Made by a program: the position numbers and the translations under genes
The notes under the pieces: model-generated
Databases searched by the model: none
Told to the model about the DNA's origin: nothing
The model's input: the letters and a program-made list of their open reading frames with translations, nothing else
Origin: an uncultured Bacteroidia bacterium
GTDB taxonomy: Bacteria > Bacteroidota > Bacteroidia > Bacteroidales > Prolixibacteraceae
Length of the DNA: 10,702 nucleotides
Assembly (NCBI GenBank): GCA_903859795.1
Contig: CAIOOC010000734.1
Coordinates: forward strand, 1 to 10,702
Direction: 5' to 3'
Part shown: positions 1 to 7,516 of the stretch, in pieces
Layout of the letters: every line of letters begins with the position of its first letter
Numbering within the stretch: the stretch's first letter is position 1

Positions 1-1496
1 AGGTGATGGTATATGGGGATTATGACGTTGACGGAACCACATCCGTTGCACTCATGTACTCATTTCTGAGAAGCAGGCTCACCAACATCGATTATTACAT
101 CCCTGACCGCTATATGGAAGGTTATGGAATCTCCAGGATGAGTATCGATTACGCTGCTCAGAATCAAGTCTCGTTGGTCGTAGTTCTGGATTGCGGAATT
201 AAAGCAAATAACAAAATTGCCTATGCAAAAGAGCTGGGCATAGACTTTATCATCTGTGACCATCACAACCCTGACAGCATCATCCCCGATGCTGTTGCTG
301 TTCTCGATCCTAAACAAGCAGATTGCAACTATCCCTACAAGGAACTTTCAGGTTGCGGTGTCGGATTTAAACTGATTCAGGCTTATTGTATCCGGGAAGG
401 AATTCCGGAAGAAGTCGCACTCGAATTTCTGGATTTAGTCGTTGTCAGTATCGCTTCTGATATTGTTCCTTTAACAGGCGAGAACCGGGTATTGGCTTAT
501 TTTGGGTTGCAAAAACTAAATTCAAATCCCTCAATCGGACTGAAAACGATAATCAAATATGCCGGGATGCTCGGTGAATTTAAAATCAACGATATTGTAT
601 TTAAAATAGGACCAAGATTAAACGCCTCAGGAAGAATAGAGCATGGCAAAAAATCGGTGGCTATCCTGCTCGCCAAGGATGCAAAAGAGTTGGAAGATCT
701 TGGAATTGAAATTAATTCATACAACGAAATCAGGAAAACCCTTGACCGTGAAATCACTCAGGAAGCGCTGGATATTATCGAGAGAAGCGAATTTTATGAA
801 GGGCGTTTAACCACTGTAATTTACAATCGAGATTGGCATAAGGGGGTTGTTGGAATAGTTGCCTCCCGCTTAACTGAACATTATTACAGACCAACTGTGG
901 TGCTAACAGAATCCAACGGTCTCGCTACAGGTTCTGCAAGATCGGTAGCTGAATTTGATCTTTATGAAGCGATCAGCGCTTGTTCCGATTTGCTTGAATC
1001 GTATGGCGGTCACATGTATGCTGCCGGACTTTCGATGAAACTGGAGAATGTTGCAGAATTTTCGCGTAGATTCGAACAGGTGGTAAGAGATACAATTTCA
1101 AAGGAACAGCAAAAGCAGACGATTGAGATCGATGCAAAGATCTCCCTGTCGGACCTCTCCCCAAAATTTTTGAAATTACTAAACCAGTTTGAACCCTACG
1201 GCCCCCATAATATGATGCCGGTTTTTTTGACCGAAAATGTTCTTGATTATGGGACAAGCCGCCTTGTAGGCAAGAATAATGAACATCTGAAGCTCGACCT
1301 TATGGAGGCAAATCGTTCATCTGCAGTATTCTCCGGTATTGCCTTTTCGCAAGCTGACCATCTGGAATTGATTAAAAGATCTCTTCCTTTTGACATCTGT
1401 TATTCCGTTACTGAAAATGAATATCGGGGTAAAACATATATGCAACTTAATGTCAGAGATATACAATACCGGCATGAGGAGAGCGACGGTCAATAA
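1..1496 (+). CDS. recJ: Single-stranded-DNA-specific exonuclease RecJ (5' end outside window)
   Basis: RecJ degrades single-stranded DNA 5' to 3' and acts in the cytoplasm in recombinational repair and mismatch repair. The frame is open to the left edge, so the GTG at position 3 is an internal valine codon and not the start. About 497 residues are visible; against the usual 560-580, roughly 70-80 N-terminal residues are missing. Visible residues show the DHH phosphoesterase motifs in order: GDYDVDGTTS (5-14), VVVLDCG (59-65) and the signature CDHHNPD (85-91). Then come DIVPLTGENR (153-162) and PRLNASGR (204-211). The DHHA1 part has GSARS (310-314) and GGHMYAAG (335-342), and a C-terminal OB-fold-like region has EPYGPHNMMPVF (397-408). 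All metal-binding motifs in view are intact. The gene is not tightly coupled to its + strand neighbour, which starts 286 bp later. The family assignment is firm. Confidence 0.97.
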   Translation, partial: VMVYGDYDVDGTTSVALMYSFLRSRLTNIDYYIPDRYMEGYGISRMSIDYAAQNQVSLVVVLDCGIKANNKIAYAKELGIDFIICDHHNPDSIIPDAVAVLDPKQADCNYPYKELSGCGVGFKLIQAYCIREGIPEEVALEFLDLVVVSIASDIVPLTGENRVLAYFGLQKLNSNPSIGLKTIIKYAGMLGEFKINDIVFKIGPRLNASGRIEHGKKSVAILLAKDAKELEDLGIEINSYNEIRKTLDREITQEALDIIERSEFYEGRLTTVIYNRDWHKGVVGIVASRLTEHYYRPTVVLTESNGLATGSARSVAEFDLYEAISACSDLLESYGGHMYAAGLSMKLENVAEFSRRFEQVVRDTISKEQQKQTIEIDAKISLSDLSPKFLKLLNQFEPYGPHNMMPVFLTENVLDYGTSRLVGKNNEHLKLDLMEANRSSAVFSGIAFSQADHLELIKRSLPFDICYSVTENEYRGKTYMQLNVRDIQYRHEESDGQ

Positions 1497-1782
1497 CCTG
1501 GTTGCAAGATTTTATTTTTTCACAAATAATCCATTGGCGGTTATATTGTTGGGTTAGCAATTTAGTTCGTATTCCTGCTATTTAACTCTTTTTAATTGCA
1601 AGACTTTAAACGTACAAAGCTGGAGAGCACCGTTTAGATTTGTAGGACAGTGATTAAAATATATTCGAACCAGCTGCAGCGTACTGTAATATCATTCCAA
1701 AGTTCATGCTATTTTTGAGCCTGATTAATCAAAAATTGAATATTCAGGGCTTAGTATAAATTCAACGTATAAAGTACCAGGA
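1497..1782. other. Intergenic spacer between recJ and the Nudix gene
   Basis: This 286-bp AT-rich spacer holds no convincing gene, tRNA or strong intrinsic terminator. The only signal I could pick out is a TAnnTTTG-like promoter element near its right end. A short reading frame (ATG at 1706, stop at 1757-1759) encodes 17 codons and has nothing to support it. Confidence 0.6.
1710..1717 (+). promoter_or_regulatory. Possible Bacteroidota -7 promoter element for the Nudix gene
   Basis: TATTTTTG matches the Bacteroidota -7 consensus TAnnTTTG. It lies about 65 bp before the proposed Nudix start, giving a leader of roughly 60 nt. No clear -33 TTG element sits at the expected distance, so this is a motif match only and could arise by chance in AT-rich DNA. 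Confidence 0.3.
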
Positions 1783-2415
1783 GTGTCTTTAACTGTCAAT
1801 ATAAAAAATAGCCTGAAAGTGGCTCTTAAAAAAGAGTTGCCGGGAGAAAATGCACATCGGCGGATGCTGCCAAACGGTCGCAATTTGTATCCGGAGCCGG
1901 GGTTGCAAAATATGGTACAAAGCAGTGTGCTGATCCCACTCATCTCTGATAACGGAATAGTACATACCTGTCTGATCAGGCGTCCTTCAGGAATGAGGAA
2001 TCATGGCGGCCAAATTGCTTTTCCCGGAGGACGATATGAAACCTGGGATAATAATTTGGAGCAGACAGCACTACGTGAAGCTTTTGAGGAGATTGGATTG
2101 GTTAATCATCAGATTGAAGTAATCGGGGCTCTTACGCCTATTTATGTCCAGGTGAGTAATTTTACAATTAATCCATTTGTCGGATGGTGCGAAAAAATGC
2201 CACATTTCAAAATCGACAATCGTGAGGTTGACGAATTGTTCTTGATTCCTCTCGAAAAATTATTGCTTCCTGCAACCAAAAAGTCAAAACAGGTAACAAC
2301 GCCCAGAGGATCCTTCGAAGTTCCTGGATTTGATATTGATGCAGTCTTTATATGGGGTGCTACGGCTATGATTCTTTCAGAATTCAATGAGATTTACCGA
2401 TCAATCACCGAATAA
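1783..2415 (+). CDS. NudL-like Nudix hydrolase, probable CoA pyrophosphatase
   Basis: Members of this family cleave the pyrophosphate of coenzyme A or acyl-CoA to 3',5'-ADP and 4'-phosphopantetheine. They are metal dependent and cytoplasmic. Residues 64-82 (LIRRPSGMRNHGGQIAFPG) fit the UPF0035/NudL motif that sits just ahead of the Nudix box. The Nudix helix follows with REAFEEIGL (98-106), giving the metal-binding RExxEE. The Nudix box has Asp89 and eight residues before the Arg, the same longer spacing I recall in E. coli NudL. LPGENAHRRMLP (19-30) matches the conserved N-terminal LPG..A...M.P segment. The 210-residue length is normal. The start is uncertain: no ATG precedes the conserved region, and the GTG chosen has an AGGAG overlapping it rather than 5-8 bases upstream. 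The open frame extends back to 1729 with only ATT and ATA as alternative starts. Its natural substrate could also be another nucleotide. Confidence 0.9.
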   Translation: MSLTVNIKNSLKVALKKELPGENAHRRMLPNGRNLYPEPGLQNMVQSSVLIPLISDNGIVHTCLIRRPSGMRNHGGQIAFPGGRYETWDNNLEQTALREAFEEIGLVNHQIEVIGALTPIYVQVSNFTINPFVGWCEKMPHFKIDNREVDELFLIPLEKLLLPATKKSKQVTTPRGSFEVPGFDIDAVFIWGATAMILSEFNEIYRSITE

Positions 2416-2452
2416 ATGTTTAGATAGTCTCTGATTTAAATTTCTTATCTCG

Positions 2453-4528
2453 CTAATTATAAAACGACCAGGACAACCCGAAGGCCAAAGATGCCACCTG
2501 TCCAGCATAACCCGGGGTCGTATAATAGCCCTTAGGAACAAATTTAGTTCCAAGATTTGAATACTTAACATAGAAACGGGTTCGTTTCAGTTTCAGGTTT
2601 ACAAATGCATCCAGCCATGGATAATCCCCGATTTTTTCGTTGTGCTGAACATAAAACATCCCCAGGGCAGGACTATAATAATCGGCATAATAACCTGTAT
2701 CGTAGCGTAAATCAAAACCTATTTGCAGCGCAAGGACCTTTGCCAACAAACCCGACAGAAATACCGTGTTACGGGTTGAGATCTCCGGGATGTGGAGGTA
2801 TTTATCGGTCGTTGATTTCTGATACATCACAGAATTCTCGAGATTTAATGGCCCAAACCTAAAATCCTTTCTTACAAAGAATTGAGCAACAGAAAATTCA
2901 GAGCTTGCCTGTGACGGAAGTGAGGACTCATTCCAATAAATAAATTTATTAACGATTGAGTATTTAAATCCGAACTTAAGCCGTCTGTAAGGCTTTTCAT
3001 ATGAAGCTCCAACCTTCAATTCGTAGGTTTTATCAAAATGATTTACCCATTTGAAATGATTTGAATAATAATGGGTATAAAAATAATCCGGCGTAGTATT
3101 GGTCATGTTCCCTGTAAGCCTTATGAATGAAGTATCCCTTGAACTCCTAAGCGGTTTTTCAATATCTCCCCTCATATCAAAATCACCAGCTCTGTATCCC
3201 TGGAGGTAATATCTGCCCGAGCCACTCCAGTTCAGAAATTTGGCATTTGACCTAAATATCGAACCACCAACAAAGGTATTGGTGATATTATTTGACTGGG
3301 TCAATCCCAAGGGTGGCCGCATAATACCGGGTGTATAAATTAATGCCTCGCGAGGTGAATAAACATTTATTAAATCATTCCCAATATAGGCTTGCTTTCC
3401 AAATGTATACTTCCGGTCTGGAGCCTCAACACCTTTGAGATAAAACATGTTAGTAACCCTGCTCATTCCTGTCCTATCCTGAGTTCCGGGTATTGTTGTT
3501 GTCCCTGTAGAACCATTAATATAGGGAAGATGTTGCGTCCCATAAAAATATACTCTCCCCCTCGTATCGGTAAAATCGTAATATGGATTAGGCTCAACTT
3601 CACTAAAATAACGTGAATTGTTAGTCCAATCAAGGGTATGCATCAGGGTAAAACGGGGAATGAATTTTTGAAATTCTTCATCTTTTTCTTTAACCTTAAT
3701 CCATTTGCCAAATTTATATTGATGGGAAATCACAACAAATGTATTATTTGTCGTTGCCGATGTTCCGGTAAACCATACCGGCATATTTTCAGGCTTAAGA
3801 TCCGGATTTTGAATATCTGTCGGGTTGAGCAGCCCCCCGTTCTCCTGATTGGTCGATTTGTTTTTCCCGATAATGAACCACAAATCGTACCTGTCGATGT
3901 TGTAACTTCCAAACAGATTCAGGGAATTATCTTTAGCCTCCTGATTAAGATACTTTCCCTGCGAAGATATCGAGCTATATGAAAAACCAAAATTCAACGA
4001 AGGGTTAATGTTTTGGGTCTGGAAGACTTTCAACCATGACTCCCCTTTGGGCTTGTTAACGAACCATTGCCCATAATCGAGTAACGTGAATGGTTTAGTC
4101 GTGTTGTAAAAATGAATATCCTTTGGTAAAGTAGAATATGATTGATAGTTACGCAGGAACAAGAACTCATTTGAATCGAATGACCGCTGAAAATAGTCGT
4201 TACTTTGAGCCGAAGTGCCCATGTTGCCTAGCGATTGAGCAGATATTGATTTTTTATAGATTGGATTATAGTTGTGAAAATCGGCAAATACAGTATCGAG
4301 TTTTGATTGCTTTATCCGGGAATAACCGTCCTGCAATTCAAACACCTTCATTTTGAAAACGACAGTGTCCTTTTTAGCATCACTTTTCTTTTTACTATTC
4401 GGAGAATTACTTCCCTTACCCCGATTTTGACCGGAAGCATAAGAGTTATAATTGCCACTTTGAGCATAGGTTAAACCGCAGGCAAATAATAGTGTAATAA
4501 AAGTTATAAACTTCAGCTGAATTCCCAT
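2453..4528 (-). CDS. Putative outer-membrane porin (Porin_10 family)
   Basis: This is a predicted outer-membrane beta-barrel of a type common in Bacteroidota; its substrate is unknown. The 691-residue protein begins with a signal peptide (hydrophobic core about residues 6-20, likely signal peptidase I cut near TYA-Q at 20-23). A short lysine/serine-rich linker (about 35-54) follows. Then come family-like landmarks: LDTVFADFHNYNP (77-89), SLGNMG (99-104), HFYNTTKPFTLLDYG (139-153), a QNINP segment and an ENGG motif. The rest is rich in aromatic and alternating hydrophobic residues, as in barrel strands, and ends SLAFGLSWSFYN, a plausible last strand for BAM recognition. I chose the ATG at 4528 over an in-frame TTG at 4537 because it places the basic residue and hydrophobic core normally. 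It lies 177 bp after the regulator gene on the same strand, separated by an inverted repeat. It might supply an outer-membrane route for sugars used by the neighbouring genes, but nothing in the sequence proves that. Confidence 0.85.
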   Translation of the reverse strand: MGIQLKFITFITLLFACGLTYAQSGNYNSYASGQNRGKGSNSPNSKKKSDAKKDTVVFKMKVFELQDGYSRIKQSKLDTVFADFHNYNPIYKKSISAQSLGNMGTSAQSNDYFQRSFDSNEFLFLRNYQSYSTLPKDIHFYNTTKPFTLLDYGQWFVNKPKGESWLKVFQTQNINPSLNFGFSYSSISSQGKYLNQEAKDNSLNLFGSYNIDRYDLWFIIGKNKSTNQENGGLLNPTDIQNPDLKPENMPVWFTGTSATTNNTFVVISHQYKFGKWIKVKEKDEEFQKFIPRFTLMHTLDWTNNSRYFSEVEPNPYYDFTDTRGRVYFYGTQHLPYINGSTGTTTIPGTQDRTGMSRVTNMFYLKGVEAPDRKYTFGKQAYIGNDLINVYSPREALIYTPGIMRPPLGLTQSNNITNTFVGGSIFRSNAKFLNWSGSGRYYLQGYRAGDFDMRGDIEKPLRSSRDTSFIRLTGNMTNTTPDYFYTHYYSNHFKWVNHFDKTYELKVGASYEKPYRRLKFGFKYSIVNKFIYWNESSLPSQASSEFSVAQFFVRKDFRFGPLNLENSVMYQKSTTDKYLHIPEISTRNTVFLSGLLAKVLALQIGFDLRYDTGYYADYYSPALGMFYVQHNEKIGDYPWLDAFVNLKLKRTRFYVKYSNLGTKFVPKGYYTTPGYAGQVASLAFGLSWSFYN

Positions 4529-4534
4529 AGGCGG

Positions 4535-4542
4535 CAAAGATA
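4535..4542 (-). promoter_or_regulatory. Possible -7 element directly before the porin start
   Basis: On the minus strand this reads TATCTTTG, a match to TAnnTTTG, ending seven bases before the porin ATG. If it works, transcription would begin at or next to the ATG and the mRNA would be nearly leaderless. No -33 element is seen at normal spacing, so a chance match is quite possible. Confidence 0.25.
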
Positions 4543-4610
4543 GGAATTTCCTTCAACATGGTATAGTGACGGATTCATGATAAGCACCTCAATCAAGAAA
4601 CAAATTGAAG

Positions 4611-4699
4611 AAAGTAAAATGCAAAACGCAGAATACAAAGTGCAATACTGAAAGTACAATTAATTTGCACTTTCATTTTCCACTTTACATTTTGCATTT
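4611..4699. repeat. Nested AT-rich inverted repeat between regulator and porin genes
   Basis: Two perfect paired arms are nested. The outer arm AAATGCAAAA (4617-4626) pairs with TTTTGCATTT (4690-4699), and the inner arm AAAGTGCAA (4637-4645) pairs with TTGCACTTT (4665-4673). A small TACT-GAA-AGTA hairpin (4646-4656) lies in the loop. The element begins six bases after the regulator stop codon as transcribed. It could act as an mRNA 3'-end or processing hairpin, or be a copy of a dispersed intergenic repeat. A related element lies at 8910-9029. Confidence 0.7.
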
Positions 4700-4705
4700 C
4701 TGTTC

Positions 4706-7303
4706 TTACTCTTCTTTCCTGATAAACGACTTGAAACTGAGGGGAAATTGTATTCCATACATTTTCTCGTATCCTTTGGTGAAATAGGTATAATCAAAAA
4801 ATGCCTGATTGTGGTTTTTCAGTTTGATTAAAGCTTCAATTTTCAATTTGAAGGCTTCTTCATTTAACGGATCTGATTTTAATATAATGTCTGCGATCTT
4901 GTAAATCGCTTCAGGGTTTTTATCCTTCTCAAACGAATCTATAAGCAGAAACAGGTAATCGAGCAGATAAGAGAGAAAATGACTGTTAAAAGGATCGAGC
5001 CATGGAGCCCGTTCATCGGCCACAAATATTCCCTGCGCAAGAACCAGTAATATTTTGTCGAATTCTTCACGTGTCAAGGGCTGGAAATTCCCCTTCATTT
5101 TTTTTACGAGAAACAGGTAATCGCAAAAGACTTCGTTGTTGAATTTTAACACCCAACATCCGTCATTATGAATAATCTGAACTCCATTTAGGACAACCAA
5201 AAGGTCTCTTAGCTTTTTAAGATTTACATTACGGTTATTCTTCGCACTTTCAGGAGAGTGGTAGGTCCAGTGAATGCTGTTTAGTTTTTCATTGGTAATC
5301 CCCTTTTCATCAGTCCCTAACAGCAAAATCGACAAAAAAAGTTGTCTAAGCTTTGTGGGAAACCTGGAACTTATTTCCAGTCCTTCATAATCATAAACGC
5401 GGAATCCCCCAAAAAGATAAACCGCATTCTTACGAGGGAGTTCCACATGTTTCTTTTCGTGATTATCGTTCCTGAAGGGGACCTTTTCGTTGACTAAAGT
5501 ATTAAGTTTCTGATCGTCTTCCATACTCTCTTCTGCCGAATGAAGTTCCCGGAGTAACAAAATAAGCACATAAATAAAAACCAGAGAAAGTGCTCCTACA
5601 ATCCAGAATACCTTAATTATCCAATTCCCGGGATTTGATAAAACAGTCTTAAAAGTTATGGCCAGCATTGACCGGTTTACAGGCGGATAATTCAGTGTGA
5701 AAATCTTATATGTGGTTGAGTCTGCACTAACAGGGGTTTTAATAACCGCAAAAAACTCGCGGGTCTTTCCAAAAAATGATAAGGAGGCTTTTGATCGCTC
5801 CTCGTCAAAATAAAAGTGCATCGTATCGCTAACAGCCGAATATTCGGGCTTTTCGAGGGAGATCCTGTAAAGCTTAAGATATGTCCCGTTTAAAAACGGT
5901 GGAAAACCAAGGATATAGAGTGCAGGAGTTTGTTCAGGCACAGTTGTTGATCCCATTGGAATAAAATTTTCCGAAACATTTTCAATATTCCATTTCTTAG
6001 TTAATACTGAATCGTTGGTATTTAAATGGTAAAGATCATAAAGGCATTGGGGCCCCAGCTCCTGCTGGCCGGATGTATTTCCGTATCCCCCAAAGATCAG
6101 ATATTCTCCTGATTGACCCGTTTTTGTTATTGCAGCATAGGAACGGGGTACCAATTTGTCACCCTGTAATAAAACCTGCCTCCAGTTTTTTGTATGAAAA
6201 CTGTACCTCATCAAAAAGTCGTTATATCTGTAGTTATGGTACCCTCCAACCGAATAAGCGACACCTTCATGATCATTCAGGAAGAACGTTGAGTTGACAG
6301 ATTGAGTCAACGCAGATGCAGTTGTAGACTTTTCCCATTCATTTTTGTTTTCATCGTAAACAATCACCTCGTTGGGAACAGTCCCGATACAATATATTTT
6401 ACCCGATGGATAGGAATAATAGTATGATTCCGATTTTAGATTTGATGGTTTAACATTATTTACCTTTTGGACACTTGTTTCCGATGTAACAATATCGTAA
6501 CTAACAATTTTATGCTTTCCAATGAATAGTATTCTGTTCTGTGCCGTATCAAAGGCTATGCCGGAGGACCCCTCCATACGTAATTCATCTTTCTTTGTCC
6601 AGTAGAAATGATTATTAATCAGCCAGTTTGGATTGGTTGTACGGGCCGTTAGATTGCCAACCAGATCAGAGGCCTTCTCACCTTCCGATTCATTTAATAA
6701 CCAGTTGTGTGTGGTTTTATTGTTGTAATCAGAAATCCGGATGTTTCTGATAGCCATCCGCGGGACATCGGTGGTCGGAAAATAAATGGACCGGTTAGCC
6801 CCAAAACAAATGTTAAGCTTCCTGAATCCATTTAAAGAAACGTGATTATCTTCCAACATCAGATCACCCAACTTAACATTTACCTTACCAAGTTTCAAAT
6901 CAAATATCAATGTCAGGTGTAGCCAATTATTCCTTACGAGTTCTTTTTCAACCAGAGGAATATTGATAGTTGTTGGGAGGCCGTTTACAACAAGTTTCAA
7001 AACTGCAAGGGTGCTGCTTTCGGGAATGTAAACCAAATCAATATTGTGATGTTCCTTATCAAATAATCTGAAAACGTACCCAAATTGGTCCCGGCTCCAG
7101 AATGAAAGATCAAACTCCATATTGAATTTATACCTGGCGGTAATCAGGGAATTTGACGTCAGGTCAAGTGAGGTCCTCTCCTCTTTAGTATTCGGAGCGG
7201 CTGTAAACAGAAGCCCGGAATGAAACAAATTCTGAGACTCTGTTTTTAATGAAGATAAAATCAACAAAATCAGCCCTAGAAATATTCGTGACCGATTCCC
7301 CAT
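4706..7303 (-). CDS. Membrane-spanning one-component regulator: LamG/kelch sensor with SARP-like winged helix and BTAD-like output
   Basis: Probable inner-membrane transcription regulator that links an extracytoplasmic sensor to DNA binding in one 865-residue chain. A signal peptide (about residues 1-23) is followed by a concanavalin/LamG-like beta domain (about 55-205). Next is a propeller of about six kelch-like blades (about 245-540) with GKIYCIG, VAYSVGGYHN and EYLIFGGYGN strand-turn motifs. A single transmembrane helix spans about 561-584, then a charged linker. The cytoplasmic part starts at YLFGGFRVYDYEG (629-641) and looks like the OmpR/SARP-type winged helix seen ahead of BTAD domains (to about 720), including the helix SAKNNRNVNLKKLRDLL (686-702). 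An alpha-helical, TPR-like BTAD region (about 745-850) contains GIFVADERAPWLDPF (758-772). No kinase or receiver domain is present. It follows the GH130 and symporter genes on the same strand, so a glycan-linked signal is plausible but not shown. The LamG and kelch assignments are structural guesses from pattern; the TM-wHTH-BTAD order is better supported. Confidence 0.8.
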   Translation of the reverse strand: MGNRSRIFLGLILLILSSLKTESQNLFHSGLLFTAAPNTKEERTSLDLTSNSLITARYKFNMEFDLSFWSRDQFGYVFRLFDKEHHNIDLVYIPESSTLAVLKLVVNGLPTTINIPLVEKELVRNNWLHLTLIFDLKLGKVNVKLGDLMLEDNHVSLNGFRKLNICFGANRSIYFPTTDVPRMAIRNIRISDYNNKTTHNWLLNESEGEKASDLVGNLTARTTNPNWLINNHFYWTKKDELRMEGSSGIAFDTAQNRILFIGKHKIVSYDIVTSETSVQKVNNVKPSNLKSESYYYSYPSGKIYCIGTVPNEVIVYDENKNEWEKSTTASALTQSVNSTFFLNDHEGVAYSVGGYHNYRYNDFLMRYSFHTKNWRQVLLQGDKLVPRSYAAITKTGQSGEYLIFGGYGNTSGQQELGPQCLYDLYHLNTNDSVLTKKWNIENVSENFIPMGSTTVPEQTPALYILGFPPFLNGTYLKLYRISLEKPEYSAVSDTMHFYFDEERSKASLSFFGKTREFFAVIKTPVSADSTTYKIFTLNYPPVNRSMLAITFKTVLSNPGNWIIKVFWIVGALSLVFIYVLILLLRELHSAEESMEDDQKLNTLVNEKVPFRNDNHEKKHVELPRKNAVYLFGGFRVYDYEGLEISSRFPTKLRQLFLSILLLGTDEKGITNEKLNSIHWTYHSPESAKNNRNVNLKKLRDLLVVLNGVQIIHNDGCWVLKFNNEVFCDYLFLVKKMKGNFQPLTREEFDKILLVLAQGIFVADERAPWLDPFNSHFLSYLLDYLFLLIDSFEKDKNPEAIYKIADIILKSDPLNEEAFKLKIEALIKLKNHNQAFFDYTYFTKGYEKMYGIQFPLSFKSFIRKEE

Positions 7304-7331
7304 ATTCGACCCAATTAGTTGTTAAAAAACC

Positions 7332-7340
7332 TTAATCGAT
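7332..7340. promoter_or_regulatory. Second copy of the TTAATCGAT site near the predicted regulator transcription start
   Basis: TTAATCGAT repeats nine bases of the palindrome at 7367-7378, 35 bp away in the same orientation. It falls about where transcription would start if the -7 element at 7344-7351 is used. Paired sites on both sides of a promoter suggest an operator; the binding protein is unknown. Confidence 0.3.
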
Positions 7341-7343
7341 GGT

Positions 7344-7351
7344 CAAATATA
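7344..7351 (-). promoter_or_regulatory. Candidate -7 promoter element for the regulator gene
   Basis: The minus strand reads TATATTTG, matching the Bacteroidota -7 consensus TAnnTTTG, about 40 bp before the regulator ATG. A start roughly seven bases on would give a leader of about 30 nt. No standard -33 TTG is evident; the palindrome at 7367-7378 lies in that position, which would suit a promoter needing or blocked by a regulator. Confidence 0.4.
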
Positions 7352-7366
7352 TGAATTAATCTTATA

Positions 7367-7378
7367 TTAATCGATTAA
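7367..7378. promoter_or_regulatory. Perfect 12-bp palindrome TTAATCGATTAA, candidate operator
   Basis: The sequence is identical on both strands and sits where the -33 region of the candidate regulator promoter would be. Together with the 9-bp copy at 7332-7340 it looks like an operator, perhaps for autoregulation. SARP-type proteins usually bind direct repeats, which the 35-bp-spaced pair could also provide. A chance palindrome in AT-rich DNA cannot be excluded. Confidence 0.35.
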
Positions 7379-7474
7379 CAGGCGAATTTGGCTTTAAAAA
7401 TATCCAAATATCAGGCTATATGACGATCTGTATAGGTAAAAATATTTCGCGATTGCTAATAGGTTAATGTGTTC

Positions 7475-7516
7475 GCGGCTAGCTTTTAGCCCCGACGTGT
7501 CGGAAGCGGCAAGCTT
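7475..7516. repeat. GC-rich double-hairpin element flanked by near-identical 11-mers
   Basis: Two hairpins abut: GGCTA (7477-7481) pairs with TAGCC (7487-7491), and CCGAC (7492-7496) pairs with GTCGG (7499-7503). The unit begins with GCGGCTAGCTT (7475-7485) and ends with GCGGCAAGCTT (7506-7516), which differ at one base. It stands out as GC-rich in an AT-rich spacer. It resembles a REP-type palindromic repeat or a structured RNA element, but I do not recognise a named family. Confidence 0.5.

Noticed and set aside
1706..1759. 17-codon leader frame upstream of the Nudix gene
   Set aside because: It has no ribosome-binding site, no regulatory composition and no paired attenuator hairpins; it is most likely chance.
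2605..3982. Several 74-114 codon + strand reading frames within the porin gene
   Set aside because: They lie wholly inside the porin coding region on the opposite strand and show no family motif.
4465..4528. Lipoprotein signal (LFAC) at the porin N-terminus
   Set aside because: Phe at the -2 position does not suit a lipobox, and a normal signal peptidase I site follows at TYA-Q; a barrel protein is not expected to be a lipoprotein.
5680..6570. Kelch-like region read as a galactose oxidase enzyme
   Set aside because: The region is tethered to a membrane helix and a DNA-binding output, and I see no sign of the copper-site residues. A sensor propeller is the better reading.
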